Part shown: positions 46,474 to 55,754 of the stretch, piece by piece
How positions within the stretch are numbered: the first letter of the stretch is position 1
Layout of the letters: each line of letters begins with the position of its first letter
Assembly (NCBI RefSeq): GCF_014109805.1
Contig: NZ_CP059400.1
Coordinates: 2,078,001 to 2,142,000, forward strand
DNA length: 64,000 nucleotides
Direction of reading: 5' to 3'
DNA from: Legionella sp. PC1000
Lineage (GTDB): Bacteria > Pseudomonadota > Gammaproteobacteria > Legionellales > Legionellaceae
Made by a program: the position numbers and the translations under genes
Notes under the pieces: generated by a model
Database searches by the model: none
The model's input: the letters and a program-made list of their open reading frames with translations, nothing else
What the model was told of the DNA's origin: nothing

Positions 46474-48780
46474 ATGAACAAAATATTTAAAAAACTAAGC
46501 ATAATTCTTATTACACTCCTTGTCAGTGCCTATTTAATATTATTTTTTTTACCCAAACCTATATTATTAGAAGGGACAAGCTTTTCTAAAGCGGTTTACG
46601 ATGAGCATCATAAGCTTTTAAGGTTGACATTAAGCAAGGATGAGAAATATCGACTATTTACTCCTCTATCGCAGATATCTAAGCAGCTTATTGAAGCAAC
46701 TTTATTACAAGAAGATCAATACTTTTATTGGCATTATGGTATTAATCCTTGGGCAACACTAAAAGCAGTATGGCAAACTTATGGAGCACAATCACGGAGA
46801 ATAGGTGCCTCAACAATTACCATGCAAGTTGCCCGGATGCGCTATGGAATGAATTCAAAAAAAATATCAGGGAAGTTATTACAAATTATTCGTGCCATAC
46901 AAATTGAAATGCACTACAGCAAAAAGGAAATTTTGGAAGCCTATCTAAATTTGGCACCTTATGGCGGAAATGTTGAAGGCGTAGGGGCTGCAAGTTTGGT
47001 TTATTTTGGTACATCTGTAAATAAAATTACGCTGCCACAATCTTTGACGTTAAGCATCATTCCGCAAAATCCTGGTAAAAGAACTCCTAATAATAAAGAA
47101 TTAAAAAAAATTAGGGAGCACTTATTAGGAAGATGGTTAAATAAACATCCAGAAGACTTCAATAAAAAAGGCATGTTTGCTTTACCTTTGGTAATGCAAA
47201 ATACGCATATGCTTCCTTTTGATGCACCACATTTTACAAACGAAATTTTGTCTGATTCAAAAACGAAAAAGCAAAGCATTGATACAACATTGGATTCTCG
47301 TATCCAAATAATTATTGAGCGGATTACACATCATTATCTCGCTAGAAAAAAAGGCATAGGAGTAAATAATGCAGCTGTTTTACTCATAGATACTCGAGAT
47401 ATGGGCATTAAAGGAATGTTAGGATCGGCCGATTTTTTCAATCAAAATATTAGTGGACAAATTAATGGCTCAGAAACGAAACGCTCGCCTGGCTCTACAT
47501 TGAAGCCATTTATCTATGGACTGGCATTGGATCAAGGGTTAATTCACCCTGATACTGTTTTAAAAGATGTCCCTCATGGTTTTAATGGTTATAACCCGGA
47601 GAATTTTGATTATGAGTTTATGGGGCCCATTAAAGCCAGAGATGCTCTAGTCTTGAGCCGGAATATTCCCGCAATTTATCTTGCCAGCCAATTAACTAAT
47701 CCAACATTGCATCAGTTATTGGAAAAGGCTCAAATCAGTCAATTACGATCTGAGTCGTATTATGGATTGTCATTGAGTTTGGGAGGTGTGGAATTAACAA
47801 TGAAGGAGCTTGTTGGTCTATACGCCATGTTAGCTAATGATGGGATTTGGTATCCTATTCGAACATTAAAAAATGAAATAAAACCTAAAGGTATTCGTTT
47901 GCTAAGTCCAGAGGCAAGCTATCTTGTATTAGATATGCTAAAAAATACACCTCGCCTGGATGATGTTTCCAAAGCATGGTCTCGTTTGCCAGTGGCTTGG
48001 AAAACTGGAACTTCATCAGGTTATCGTGATGCATGGACAGTTGGAGTATTTGGTCCTTATGTATTATCAGTATGGATAGGAAATTTTGATAATAAAGCGA
48101 ATCCTGCATTTATTGGCAAAGACATTGCTGCCCCCTTATTTTTTGAATTGGTTGACGCATTAAAACATGAGCGAGGTCCAATACATGCTTTAGAAAAACA
48201 CCCTGAACAGATGAATCTGAAAAAAGTAGAGGTATGTAAAGCTTCCGGAATGTTGCCTACGCGTTATTGCCAGGATACTGAGTGGAGCTGGTTTATTCCT
48301 GGAAAATCCCCAATAACTGCCGATACAATTTACCGAGAAGTCGCTATTAATAGTAAAACAGGTTTACGAACGTGTCATATTGATGAAAATACACGTTTTG
48401 AAATTTTCGAGTTTTGGCCCTCCGATTTATTGAGCATTTTTAAGAAGGCCGGCATACAAAGGCATGTCCCACCATTTTATGAATCTGATTGCATCTTATC
48501 TGGCAATCCTGGTATTCATCCACATATTACTTCACCACAAAATGGTATAAGCTATATTGTTCGTGTTGATTCGCAACAAAATAATACCATTCCCCTTACT
48601 GCAGTGACTGACGCCGGTGTTGCTCATTTATACTGGTTTATCAATGAAACATTTATAGCAAAAACTAAAGCCGGTGAGCCTTATTTATGGAAAGCAAAGC
48701 CTGGAAAATTTGTTGTTAGAATCGTGGATGATCATGGTCAATCCGATGCACGGGATATTAATATTCAATTAGATAGTTGA
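46474..48780 (+). CDS. pbpC: Penicillin-binding protein 1C
   Basis: A 768-residue bifunctional peptidoglycan synthase. N-terminal membrane anchor (about 8-26). Transglycosylase GT51 domain (about 60-230) with catalytic Glu in EDQYFYWHYGINPWAT and the ASTITMQVARM block. Transpeptidase domain with Ser341 in PGSTLKPF, SRN in LSRNIPA and KTGTSSGYRDAW. The C-terminal BiPBP_C domain (about 680-768) is typical of PbpC. It acts in the periplasm on lipid II. Pairing with alpha-2-macroglobulin suggests repair of the wall after protease attack on the envelope, a hypothesis from gene context. Confidence 0.95.
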   Translation: MNKIFKKLSIILITLLVSAYLILFFLPKPILLEGTSFSKAVYDEHHKLLRLTLSKDEKYRLFTPLSQISKQLIEATLLQEDQYFYWHYGINPWATLKAVWQTYGAQSRRIGASTITMQVARMRYGMNSKKISGKLLQIIRAIQIEMHYSKKEILEAYLNLAPYGGNVEGVGAASLVYFGTSVNKITLPQSLTLSIIPQNPGKRTPNNKELKKIREHLLGRWLNKHPEDFNKKGMFALPLVMQNTHMLPFDAPHFTNEILSDSKTKKQSIDTTLDSRIQIIIERITHHYLARKKGIGVNNAAVLLIDTRDMGIKGMLGSADFFNQNISGQINGSETKRSPGSTLKPFIYGLALDQGLIHPDTVLKDVPHGFNGYNPENFDYEFMGPIKARDALVLSRNIPAIYLASQLTNPTLHQLLEKAQISQLRSESYYGLSLSLGGVELTMKELVGLYAMLANDGIWYPIRTLKNEIKPKGIRLLSPEASYLVLDMLKNTPRLDDVSKAWSRLPVAWKTGTSSGYRDAWTVGVFGPYVLSVWIGNFDNKANPAFIGKDIAAPLFFELVDALKHERGPIHALEKHPEQMNLKKVEVCKASGMLPTRYCQDTEWSWFIPGKSPITADTIYREVAINSKTGLRTCHIDENTRFEIFEFWPSDLLSIFKKAGIQRHVPPFYESDCILSGNPGIHPHITSPQNGISYIVRVDSQQNNTIPLTAVTDAGVAHLYWFINETFIAKTKAGEPYLWKAKPGKFVVRIVDDHGQSDARDINIQLDS

Positions 48781-49099
48781 TTAAACCGTGGCTTAAATAG
48801 ATAAAAGGTATATATTATTATAAAGAAATTTTATAGATGGTAGAACCTGGGTGTGGCAGAAACTGGGCAATGTAATGATTCGAATAGTTTCGGGTTATGC
48901 ATTTGTTTCATACCAATAAGTAAAGAAATTAAGTGTCTTTCCTAAGCTAAGCGGTTGTTCCCGGTTCCAGTGGTTTCGTGGGATTCCTGGATTCCGCGCA
49001 TGAAGCGCGGAACGTAGGAGAGAAGTCGATAGTCATTATGGCAGTGATATCACACTGCACCCAGGCTATATAAGACGCGATGTGCTAAGGAAAGCATTC
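48781..49099. other. Intergenic stretch with one REP-like unit
   Basis: About 320 bases with no gene-like frame. The REP-like unit at 48988-49018 is the only structure I recognise; the AT-rich left part may hold a weak terminator for pbpC but I see no clear stem. Confidence 0.5.
48988..49018 (+). repeat. REP-like dispersed palindromic repeat (copy E)
   Basis: TGGATTCCGCGCATGAAGCG followed by CGGAACGTAGG. The core is a CCGCGC/GCGCGG palindrome with the CGTAGG tail shared by all copies; the 30-base lead of copies A and D is absent. Confidence 0.65.
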
Positions 49100-51244
49100 A
49101 TGAAAAAAATAAGAGTTCGTCATTGGTTACCCTTAACTATTCTGCTTGGATTATTGATCTTTTTTTTCAGCTTTCGACTCGATAAGTATTTAAGTTTTGA
49201 AGCATTAAAAGAAAATCGTGCCTTACTCGCTTCATGGACTACCAAACATTATTTTTTAGCTTCCTTCCTTTTTATTGCGTGTTATACATTGTCTGTTGCA
49301 ATTTCTATACCTGGAGCGATTTATCTCACTTTGATTGGTGGTTTTTTATTTGGAGTGTTTTGGGGCACTATTTTTGTCGTCATAAGTGCCACAATAGGAG
49401 CCACGCTTATTTTTTTGGCTGTCCGTACCTCTTTAGGAGAGTGGTTGGCTCAAAGGGCATCAGGGTGGGTAGGCCGCATGCGGGAAGGATTTCAACACAA
49501 TGCTTTTTCTTATTTACTTACTTTGCGTTTAATTCCTTTATTTCCTTTTTGGGTTGTTAATATTGTGCCTGCGCTTTTGGATGTCAATATTAAAACTTTT
49601 ATAGGGGCAACACTGATCGGCATCATTCCTGGAACCGTAGTTTATGTAATGGTCGGCAATGGATTAAGTCATGTGTTTGCTGCAAATCAAACTCCTAACC
49701 TTCATATTATTTTTGAGCCGCAAATATTGGGATCTTTATTGGCATTGGCTGCTCTTTCTCTAATAGCACCGATCTATAAATTTTTTACTCATAGCCCTCG
49801 TAAACAGAAAAGTACCAACAAAAATAAGATAATAAACTATGATTTGACCATTATTGGCGGTGGGGCAGCTGGTTTGAGCCTTGCGTCGGGTTGTGCTCAA
49901 TTGGGCCTCAAGGTTGCGTTACTTGAATCGAATAAAATGGGTGGGGATTGCTTGAATTATGGCTGTGTTCCATCCAAATCTTTATTGGCTGCAGCGAAAG
50001 CTTTTTATTATGCAAAGCACGCGGAATCTTTAGGAATAAAGGGTAAAGAGTTGACTATTAATTTTCATCAAGTAATGAACCACGTGCATCAAGTCATTGC
50101 CAATATTGCTGAACATGATTCTGTACAGCGTTTTGAAGCTTTGGGTGTAAAAGTAATACAAGATGCCGGGAAATTCTTGAGCATTAATACGTTACAAGTA
50201 GGAGATATAGTGATTCAAAGCAAGTACTTTGTAATTGCAACGGGATCTTCTCCCTTAATACCTCCTATTCCAGGATTGGATAAAGTGTCTTACCTTACTA
50301 ACGAAACAATATTTTCTATAAAAGAAAAACCAAAACACTTAATTGTGGTTGGCGGCGGAGCAATCGGGTGTGAGTTAGCTCAGGCTTTTGCCATGCTCGA
50401 GTCTGAGGTGACGCTTTTAGAGGCATTAAAGATTCTTCCTAAAGATGATGCTGATTGTGTTGAGGTAGTCCGTAGCCAATTGGAGGCGATGAATATTGCC
50501 ATTTATGAGCAAATTAAAGAATTGCAAATAAAATCTCATTCGAACTCCAAGATTACTGTATCTTTTAGCTATCAAAAGGAGCATATAGAAATTACTGGGA
50601 GCCATTTGCTGATCGCTACCGGACGCCAAGCTAATGTTGCCGACCTGGATTTGGATAAAGCTCAGATAAAATATACATCTAAAGGTATTGAAGTTAATAA
50701 GCGTTTGCAAACCACCAATAAAAAAATTTATGCTCTTGGAGATGTGATAGGGACCTATCAATTTACCCATATGGCAGAATACCAGGCTGGAATTGTTCTG
50801 CGTCATCTTGCATTCAAAATACCAGCTAAAGTTGATTATCGGGCAGTTCCCTGGGTTACTTATACCGAACCTGAATTAGCGCATGTAGGGATGCTTGCAG
50901 CGGATGCATTAAAACAGCCGGATCTTAAAATTACTGAATGGTCTTTTGTTGATAATGATCGTGCGCAAACAGAACGAAACATACAGGGTAAAATTAAAAT
51001 TATTACCAATAAAAAGGCAAAAATTTTAGGTGTAACTATTGTAGGTCCTCATGCAGGAGAACTTATTTTACCTTGGGTTATGGCAATACGGGAACGAAAG
51101 ACATTACGAACTTTTACAGATTCAATCATTCCATATCCTACATTAAGTGAAATAAGTAAACGGGTTGCTGGAGCATTTTACACTCCTAAATTATTTTCTA
51201 ATAAAACACGAACATTAGTTCGATGGTTACAAAAATTGGGATAA
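49100..51244 (+). CDS. TVP38/DedA-type membrane domain fused to a pyridine nucleotide-disulfide oxidoreductase
   Basis: A fusion protein of about 714 residues from the ATG at 49100 (AAGGAAAG ribosome site). Residues about 1-230 form a TVP38/SNARE-associated membrane domain with helices at 10-28, 55-100, 130-155, 165-190 and 205-225. Residues about 245-714 form a mercuric-reductase/lipoamide-dehydrogenase-type flavoprotein: FAD loop IIGGGAAGLSLASG, redox-active pair in GGDCLNYGCVPSKS, NAD loop VVGGGAIGCELAQ, and ALGDVIGTYQFTH. No C-terminal Cys pair for mercury is seen. The fusion ties a disulfide reductase to the membrane. It is followed after 2 bases by a CDP-alcohol phosphatidyltransferase, so translational coupling is likely. 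Confidence 0.92.
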   Translation: MKKIRVRHWLPLTILLGLLIFFFSFRLDKYLSFEALKENRALLASWTTKHYFLASFLFIACYTLSVAISIPGAIYLTLIGGFLFGVFWGTIFVVISATIGATLIFLAVRTSLGEWLAQRASGWVGRMREGFQHNAFSYLLTLRLIPLFPFWVVNIVPALLDVNIKTFIGATLIGIIPGTVVYVMVGNGLSHVFAANQTPNLHIIFEPQILGSLLALAALSLIAPIYKFFTHSPRKQKSTNKNKIINYDLTIIGGGAAGLSLASGCAQLGLKVALLESNKMGGDCLNYGCVPSKSLLAAAKAFYYAKHAESLGIKGKELTINFHQVMNHVHQVIANIAEHDSVQRFEALGVKVIQDAGKFLSINTLQVGDIVIQSKYFVIATGSSPLIPPIPGLDKVSYLTNETIFSIKEKPKHLIVVGGGAIGCELAQAFAMLESEVTLLEALKILPKDDADCVEVVRSQLEAMNIAIYEQIKELQIKSHSNSKITVSFSYQKEHIEITGSHLLIATGRQANVADLDLDKAQIKYTSKGIEVNKRLQTTNKKIYALGDVIGTYQFTHMAEYQAGIVLRHLAFKIPAKVDYRAVPWVTYTEPELAHVGMLAADALKQPDLKITEWSFVDNDRAQTERNIQGKIKIITNKKAKILGVTIVGPHAGELILPWVMAIRERKTLRTFTDSIIPYPTLSEISKRVAGAFYTPKLFSNKTRTLVRWLQKLG

Positions 51245-51246
51245 TT

Positions 51247-51858
51247 ATGATTGAACAGTATGTAAGGAAGCATTATCAGCAAATATTGGTTGATCCAATA
51301 GCAAATCATTTGCAACATCATATAACTCCCAATCAAATTACTTTGCTATCAGGTTTATTAGGTATGCTGATTCTCCCGGCCTTAATCACTCATCAAGAAA
51401 TTGTGGCAATTTGCTTACTGCTTTTATCTGGATATTGCGATACGTTAGATGGGACATTAGCACGTTTTAACCAGCAGTCATCAAATTGGGGATCGGTATT
51501 AGATATTATGATCGATCGATTAGTAGAATTTGTGGTTGTTTTAGCCTTATGGTTTGTTGCGCCTCAAGAGCGAGGATTCTGGTGTATGTTGATGTTAGGC
51601 AGCATGCTTTTATGCATCACCAGTTTTTTAGTAGTTGGTATTTTTACAGAGAATCAATCTCAAAAAAGTTTTCATTATAGTCCCGGTCTTATGGAGCGTG
51701 CTGAAGCGTTTTCTTTTTTTATTGCTATGATGATATGGCCCCATGCATTTATTTTTCTTGCTTGTTTATTTACTTTACTGGTGACGATAACCGCCATTAT
51801 TCGTCTCGTGCAATTTTATAATCAGCAACAAATAATACGAGTAGATAGAAAATCATGA
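51247..51858 (+). CDS. CDP-alcohol phosphatidyltransferase
   Basis: A 203-residue inner-membrane enzyme. The family signature D-x2-D-G-x2-A-R-x8-G-x3-D-x3-D is exact: DTLDGTLARF followed by GSVLDIMIDR. Several hydrophobic helices are visible. It attaches an alcohol to CDP-diacylglycerol, releasing CMP; the alcohol (glycerophosphate, inositol or another) is not evident. The ATG at 51247 starts two bases after the stop of the TVP38 fusion gene. The coupling suggests a shared role in membrane lipid metabolism. Confidence 0.9.
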   Translation: MIEQYVRKHYQQILVDPIANHLQHHITPNQITLLSGLLGMLILPALITHQEIVAICLLLLSGYCDTLDGTLARFNQQSSNWGSVLDIMIDRLVEFVVVLALWFVAPQERGFWCMLMLGSMLLCITSFLVVGIFTENQSQKSFHYSPGLMERAEAFSFFIAMMIWPHAFIFLACLFTLLVTITAIIRLVQFYNQQQIIRVDRKS

Positions 51859-51888
51859 GGCAGAAGCTAGTGCAAAAGAATACGGATA

Positions 51889-51913
51889 AATAGCCTAAAA
51901 TTGGCTAATTTTT
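51889..51913 (+). terminator. Rho-independent terminator after the phosphatidyltransferase gene
   Basis: The stem (AAATAGCC / GGCTAATTT, one bulge) is followed by a run of eight T. It lies about 30 bases behind the stop codon. Confidence 0.65.
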
Positions 51914-51925
51914 TTTCCCCATGCA

Positions 51926-52627
51926 CTACCAAGCTTCACCAAAAGGACGAATCTCTACTTCAAATGACCAAGTAGAAGGAGCTTGTTGTGTTAACCAAAA
52001 TACCGTATCTGCAACATCATCTGATTTAACAAAAAAACTATCAGGTTTATTTGGCATATATTCTCTGGCCTTAGGCAGATCAACAATACCGTCAATAATA
52101 ACCAGAGCAACATGAATTCCCATGGGGCCTAAATATTTAGCCATTGATTCTGCAAGACTTCGCTGTGCTGCTTTAGCTGGTGCAAATGCTGCAGTTTTAA
52201 CCGCTCCACGTTTTGACGCAGTTGCACCAATGATAATCAGTTTGCCGCGGCCATTTTGCTTCATTTTTGGGATGACACACTGACTCACGAGCAGTAACCC
52301 TAATGCATTAACACGCCAACTTGCTTCAAAATCTTTGGGCTTAATTTCTTCTATATTGCCCCATAAGCCTAAGCCTGCGTTGTAGACGATGACATCGATT
52401 GCTCCTAAATCCTGTTGAATTTGCTTAAAAGTTTTCTCTACGGAATCACTATGGCCCACATCGCATTCGTAAGAGTATGCATTTCCCAGTTTATCTGCGA
52501 GCTCATTAGTAAAGGTTTTGGAACGTGCTAATAAAGCCAAGTGGTAACCTTCTTTGGAAAAACGAGATGCGAACGCAGCACCGTTTCCTGGCCCAACTCC
52601 AACAATAACACATACTTTTTTTGTCAC
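51926..52627 (-). CDS. Short-chain dehydrogenase/reductase
   Basis: A 233-residue SDR. The cofactor loop is VGVGPGNGAAFASRF, a GxGxGxG variant (residues about 9-23) rather than TGxxxGIG. VYNAGLGLWG follows at about 82-91. The catalytic block is shifted: IIGATASKRGAVKTAAFAPAKAA holds Ser and a Lys, but the usual Tyr of YxxxK is replaced (FAPAK). This is typical of the glucose/ribitol-like atypical SDR group. The start is a GTG at 52627 preceded by AGGGAGATAAAC. Function unknown. Confidence 0.85.
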   Translation of the reverse strand: MTKKVCVIVGVGPGNGAAFASRFSKEGYHLALLARSKTFTNELADKLGNAYSYECDVGHSDSVEKTFKQIQQDLGAIDVIVYNAGLGLWGNIEEIKPKDFEASWRVNALGLLLVSQCVIPKMKQNGRGKLIIIGATASKRGAVKTAAFAPAKAAQRSLAESMAKYLGPMGIHVALVIIDGIVDLPKAREYMPNKPDSFFVKSDDVADTVFWLTQQAPSTWSFEVEIRPFGEAW

Positions 52628-52738
52628 GTTTATCTCCCTAAAAATGTTGGGTAGTTTCTTTTATAGTAAATTTGAACAAAAAGTGTTTTACAATTGAAAA
52701 TGTTGTGTACATAATTAATTCTTTTTTTTAAATTCAAA

Positions 52739-53155
52739 ATGAAACGATTTTTTAAACCTGCTAAACAACGTATTACTTTTAATGAGTATATACAAAATAC
52801 CTTAATCACAGCAAAGCGAATTATAGAGATTTCTCCAGGGAAACAGCGTTACACGAGTGCTCAATTTGAACTGGCACTTATTGGTTTTGCTGATCTTAAA
52901 ACCTTAAAACAAGAAATGGATGATGATATTGAGGTAGAGTTCCCTAAATCATTAAAGCGTGATTGGCAGGCTGGCTTTGATTGGCTTGATCTTGCAGTAC
53001 ATTATGGTGATGAGGATGCAATTGAATATTTTAAGAATAATATGGAAAATGAGATCTTTTCTACTATTTATCAAAAATATAAAGAACATTGCCGTCCTGA
53101 CTGTGCTTTACAATATCATGAAAATATAAGCAAAGATGAAAAACCGCAGGGTTAA
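52739..53155 (+). CDS. Hypothetical protein, 138 residues
   Basis: I do not recognise this small soluble protein. It is mostly helical, with a basic N-terminus (MKRFFKPAKQRITF), a central acidic segment MDDDIEVEFP, a GFDWLDLAVHYGDEDA segment and a charged C-terminal tail. No signal peptide. The ATG at 52739 has no clear ribosome site. It stands alone and ends about 60 bases before a stem-loop. Confidence 0.6.
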   Translation: MKRFFKPAKQRITFNEYIQNTLITAKRIIEISPGKQRYTSAQFELALIGFADLKTLKQEMDDDIEVEFPKSLKRDWQAGFDWLDLAVHYGDEDAIEYFKNNMENEIFSTIYQKYKEHCRPDCALQYHENISKDEKPQG

Positions 53156-53214
53156 TATGTCAATGCCTATCAGAAGAAAGAACATCCTATTTCATACATC
53201 GAAATAGAGATATT

Positions 53215-53250
53215 GTAACTCGGGGAGGTTTGCAATTTTCCCCGAGTTAC
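53215..53250. terminator. Stem-loop between converging genes
   Basis: A perfect 12-bp stem GTAACTCGGGGA / TCCCCGAGTTAC with a 12-base loop lies between the 138-residue gene (plus) and the repeat-rich peptide gene (minus). No T tract follows on either strand, so termination may be weak. Confidence 0.55.
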
Positions 53251-53271
53251 ACTATTTCCCTCACCAGCAAT

Positions 53272-53589
53272 TTAATAGGTAGTACTTGTATTATCAGTAC
53301 CACTACCAGTGTTAGTGCCATTATTCAAATCTGTACTCGTACTGCTATTGGTGTTCATCCCGTTATTCATATTATTGTTGGTGCCGGTGTTCGTTCCCGT
53401 GCTAACCCCGGTGTTCGTTCCCGTGCTAACTCCGGTGTTCGTTCCCGTATTAGCCCCGGTGTTCGTTCCCGTGACACTGGTACTTGTTCCTGAACCGCCG
53501 GAAGATGAAACAATAGTGCTTATAGTGCTCAAAGCATAGACTGAAGAACAAGCAGCTGTTAAAAATAAAATTGATACTATTTTTTTCAT
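53272..53589 (-). CDS. Secreted low-complexity Asn/Thr/Gly repeat peptide
   Basis: 105 residues from the ATG at 53589 (GGAG ribosome site 7 bases upstream). A clear Sec signal peptide (MKKIVSILFLTAACSSVYA). The mature part is nearly all Thr, Ser, Gly and Asn, with an 8-residue unit TGTNTGVS repeated, encoded by 24-bp DNA repeats. No cysteine or catalytic residue remains in the mature part. Role unknown; could be a surface or envelope spacer. Repeat-number change would keep the frame. Confidence 0.7.
   Translation of the reverse strand: MKKIVSILFLTAACSSVYALSTISTIVSSSGGSGTSTSVTGTNTGANTGTNTGVSTGTNTGVSTGTNTGTNNNMNNGMNTNSSTSTDLNNGTNTGSGTDNTSTTY
53384..53478 (-). repeat. 24-bp tandem repeats within the secreted peptide gene, about four copies
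   Basis: Units CCGGTGTTCGTTCCCGTGCT plus AACC start at 53384, 53408, 53432 and 53456, with a few substitutions in the last two. The unit length is a multiple of three and encodes TGTNTGVS-type octapeptides on the minus strand. Confidence 0.85.
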
Positions 53590-53778
53590 GATTTTTCTCC
53601 TCAAAAAGTTAAAAATCATTTGTAACAAACCAATATGTAACATCAACAGCAAAGCTAAGAAATGAACTTATAATTTAATTCAATGGCTATTTAATAGGAA
53701 TAGTCAAAAAAATAGCATATGCAAGCTTGAATAGATGTTTGAATAATTATCTATTTGAATTTTTTCGATATCTTTTTT

Positions 53779-54457
53779 TTACAACTTCTGATATTTCCCT
53801 GTATTAAAAACCATGTATGCTTCACCATGATTAGATAGTACTTTATCGCAAGGAAAAATATTTTTAATCACCGAACTATTGAGATTACTACCAAGCCATT
53901 CGATTGAGGAGTGTACTTCAGCTGAATCAAAACCAGAATGTATATGCTTTAAGTTCAGGGTAAATGTCTGAGTAAATGAAGCAGGGAGCTTATGAATTAA
54001 CTGAGCCGGAGATTATTGCAAATAAAAATGAGCTTAATATGAGAAGTGGTGTGTGTATTGTTTGGAATAAAAACAGCGACACTTTCCTGATCAAGTTGCT
54101 TTGCTAAAATTGAAGCGATGAAAATGGTTTTTGGGAGAGACAGTTTCTGTAATGGCGAAACAAAAAAAATTTCGGCATTTTCTGCCGTAAACTGTTGGGT
54201 CCCTTGCATGATATATGTTCCAAGCGCATTTTTAAATTCGCCTAATTCCATATGCTGCTGTTGTAATATGCGAATGGCATTTTTTTGAGTTCATGCTGCA
54301 CTTTACCGGTTAAGCGCTGATAAGCAGTTTTAATATCCATAATTTGGTTGTTGTTTGAATAGAAAAATTGAATGCTATTTGACTTGGTATAACCTGAGTA
54401 GCTATAGATGAAAAAACAGATTAAAACAAATAGACTCCATAGCTTCTGGGCTGTCAT
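53779..54457 (-). pseudogene. Frameshifted gene for a signal-anchored protein of unknown function
   Basis: The start at 54457 encodes a hydrophobic leader (LWSLFVLICFFIYSYSGY). The frame runs to FAYYNSSIWN and stops near 54242. Adding one A in the A7 run within CTCAAAAAAATGCC restores a continuation AIRILQQQHMELGEFKNALG in the next frame. That frame ends at 53997 after IFICNNLRLS, and a third piece LIHKLPASFTQTFTL...MVFNTGKYQKL continues in another frame to the stop at 53779. The order and composition of the pieces indicate one former protein of about 220 residues. I do not know its family. Confidence 0.7.
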
Positions 54458-54512
54458 TGAACTCTCTCTTATCTTTTTCAGACGATTTAGATGGAGGTAT
54501 TTTGAATAAAAA

Positions 54513-55616
54513 CTAATTATACTGTATTTTCAGCATCATGGATTCTAAGGTTAAGCCCGGTCCAAAAGCACAACTAAAAATATGCTTCGCCTCATCCTGT
54601 CTATTTAACTTATTCCAAATATTTTTTAAAACAAATAATACTGTTGCCGAGGACATATTCCCATAGTTTCTTAATACATCGTAAGAATGTTGATTGTCTT
54701 GAGAGGTAATCTTTAAGGCTTTTTCACAGGCTTGTAGAATCTTGATACCACCTGGGTGAATTGCGTAATAATCTATATCATTAAAAGAATAATTAGATTG
54801 CTTTAACAGTTTTTCCGTAAACATCAAAATGCCAGATTCAATTGCTTCAGGTACGTATGAGCTTAATATGATGTCAAATCCATAGTCTGTAATGGTCCAT
54901 GCCATATCCTGGCTGGTTTGTGGGACTAAATCACAATAAAAGGACTCTATATTAAAACATTTGGGTAAATTGGTTTGTCCCTGAATCAAGGCTGCTGCGG
55001 CTCCATCAGCAAAAATAGCGTTTGAAATGATATTCTCTATATTAAAGGTATCTTGAAAATGTATTGTACAAAGCTCGACGCATACTAAAAGTACATTGGA
55101 GTTGGGTTCTGTTTGACAAAATGCATCGGCTACTTTTAAACCATTAAATGCTCCATAGCAGCCCATAAAATTAATTGCCGTGCGTTTTACAGATGTGGAT
55201 AGATTAAGTTTTTGTACAATTTCAATGTCAATTCCTGGAGCATACATCCCTGTACAACTGACTGTAATTAAATGAGTAATTTTTCTCCTGTCAAACTCAA
55301 TACTATTTAAGCAATTTTCGATGGAAATTATGGCTAAATTAAGGGCATGATCCTTATATAAATTCATTCGTTGTGAGGTGGATGGAAAATTTTCATTTGG
55401 AGTATTAGGAAAAAATTCAAATTCTCCTGGTTGTTTACAATAGTCTGTTAATACACTATATCGGGTTTCAATTCCGGAGGATCTATAAATTCTTTTCAAC
55501 ACTTTTTTTTGTAGTACATCAAGATGAAATCCTATAGAAATAAGATCCGCGATCTCATCTTGTGTTCGCATAAATGGAGGGGTTGCTATTCCAATTGCAG
55601 TAATTTTTGATTGCAT
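54513..55616 (-). CDS. Type III polyketide synthase (chalcone synthase-like)
   Basis: A 367-residue homodimeric thiolase-fold condensing enzyme. The catalytic triad is visible: Cys153 in NFMGCYGAFNGLK, His287 in YAIHPGGIKI and Asn320 in RNYGNMSSAT. The GFGPG-like C-terminal loop appears as CAFGPGLTLESM. It extends a fatty acyl or aryl CoA with malonyl-CoA to pyrones or phloroglucinol/resorcinol products; the starter unit cannot be read. It is divergent, with 138 bases between, from a methyltransferase and FAD oxidoreductase, which together look like a small natural-product locus. Confidence 0.93.
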   Translation of the reverse strand: MQSKITAIGIATPPFMRTQDEIADLISIGFHLDVLQKKVLKRIYRSSGIETRYSVLTDYCKQPGEFEFFPNTPNENFPSTSQRMNLYKDHALNLAIISIENCLNSIEFDRRKITHLITVSCTGMYAPGIDIEIVQKLNLSTSVKRTAINFMGCYGAFNGLKVADAFCQTEPNSNVLLVCVELCTIHFQDTFNIENIISNAIFADGAAAALIQGQTNLPKCFNIESFYCDLVPQTSQDMAWTITDYGFDIILSSYVPEAIESGILMFTEKLLKQSNYSFNDIDYYAIHPGGIKILQACEKALKITSQDNQHSYDVLRNYGNMSSATVLFVLKNIWNKLNRQDEAKHIFSCAFGPGLTLESMMLKIQYN

Positions 55617-55754
55617 TTTTTCCCTTTTTTAAAATATCTCCTTCAATATAAACAAATTTGCTATCGCTTACGAATTTATTTAAAGCATTAAAGCATTAAT
55701 TGCAATATTTAAGTATACAATGCAAAATAAAAATTTATTAATTATCAAAATGAA

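Noticed and set aside
53384..53478. Tandem repeats considered as a CRISPR array
   Set aside because: Units are adjacent without spacers and encode a protein repeat.
53230..53493. Plus-strand open frames with repeated VRSRA-type residues opposite the secreted peptide gene
   Set aside because: They arise from the 24-bp repeats on the other strand; no ribosome site and no signal peptide, while the minus-strand frame has both.
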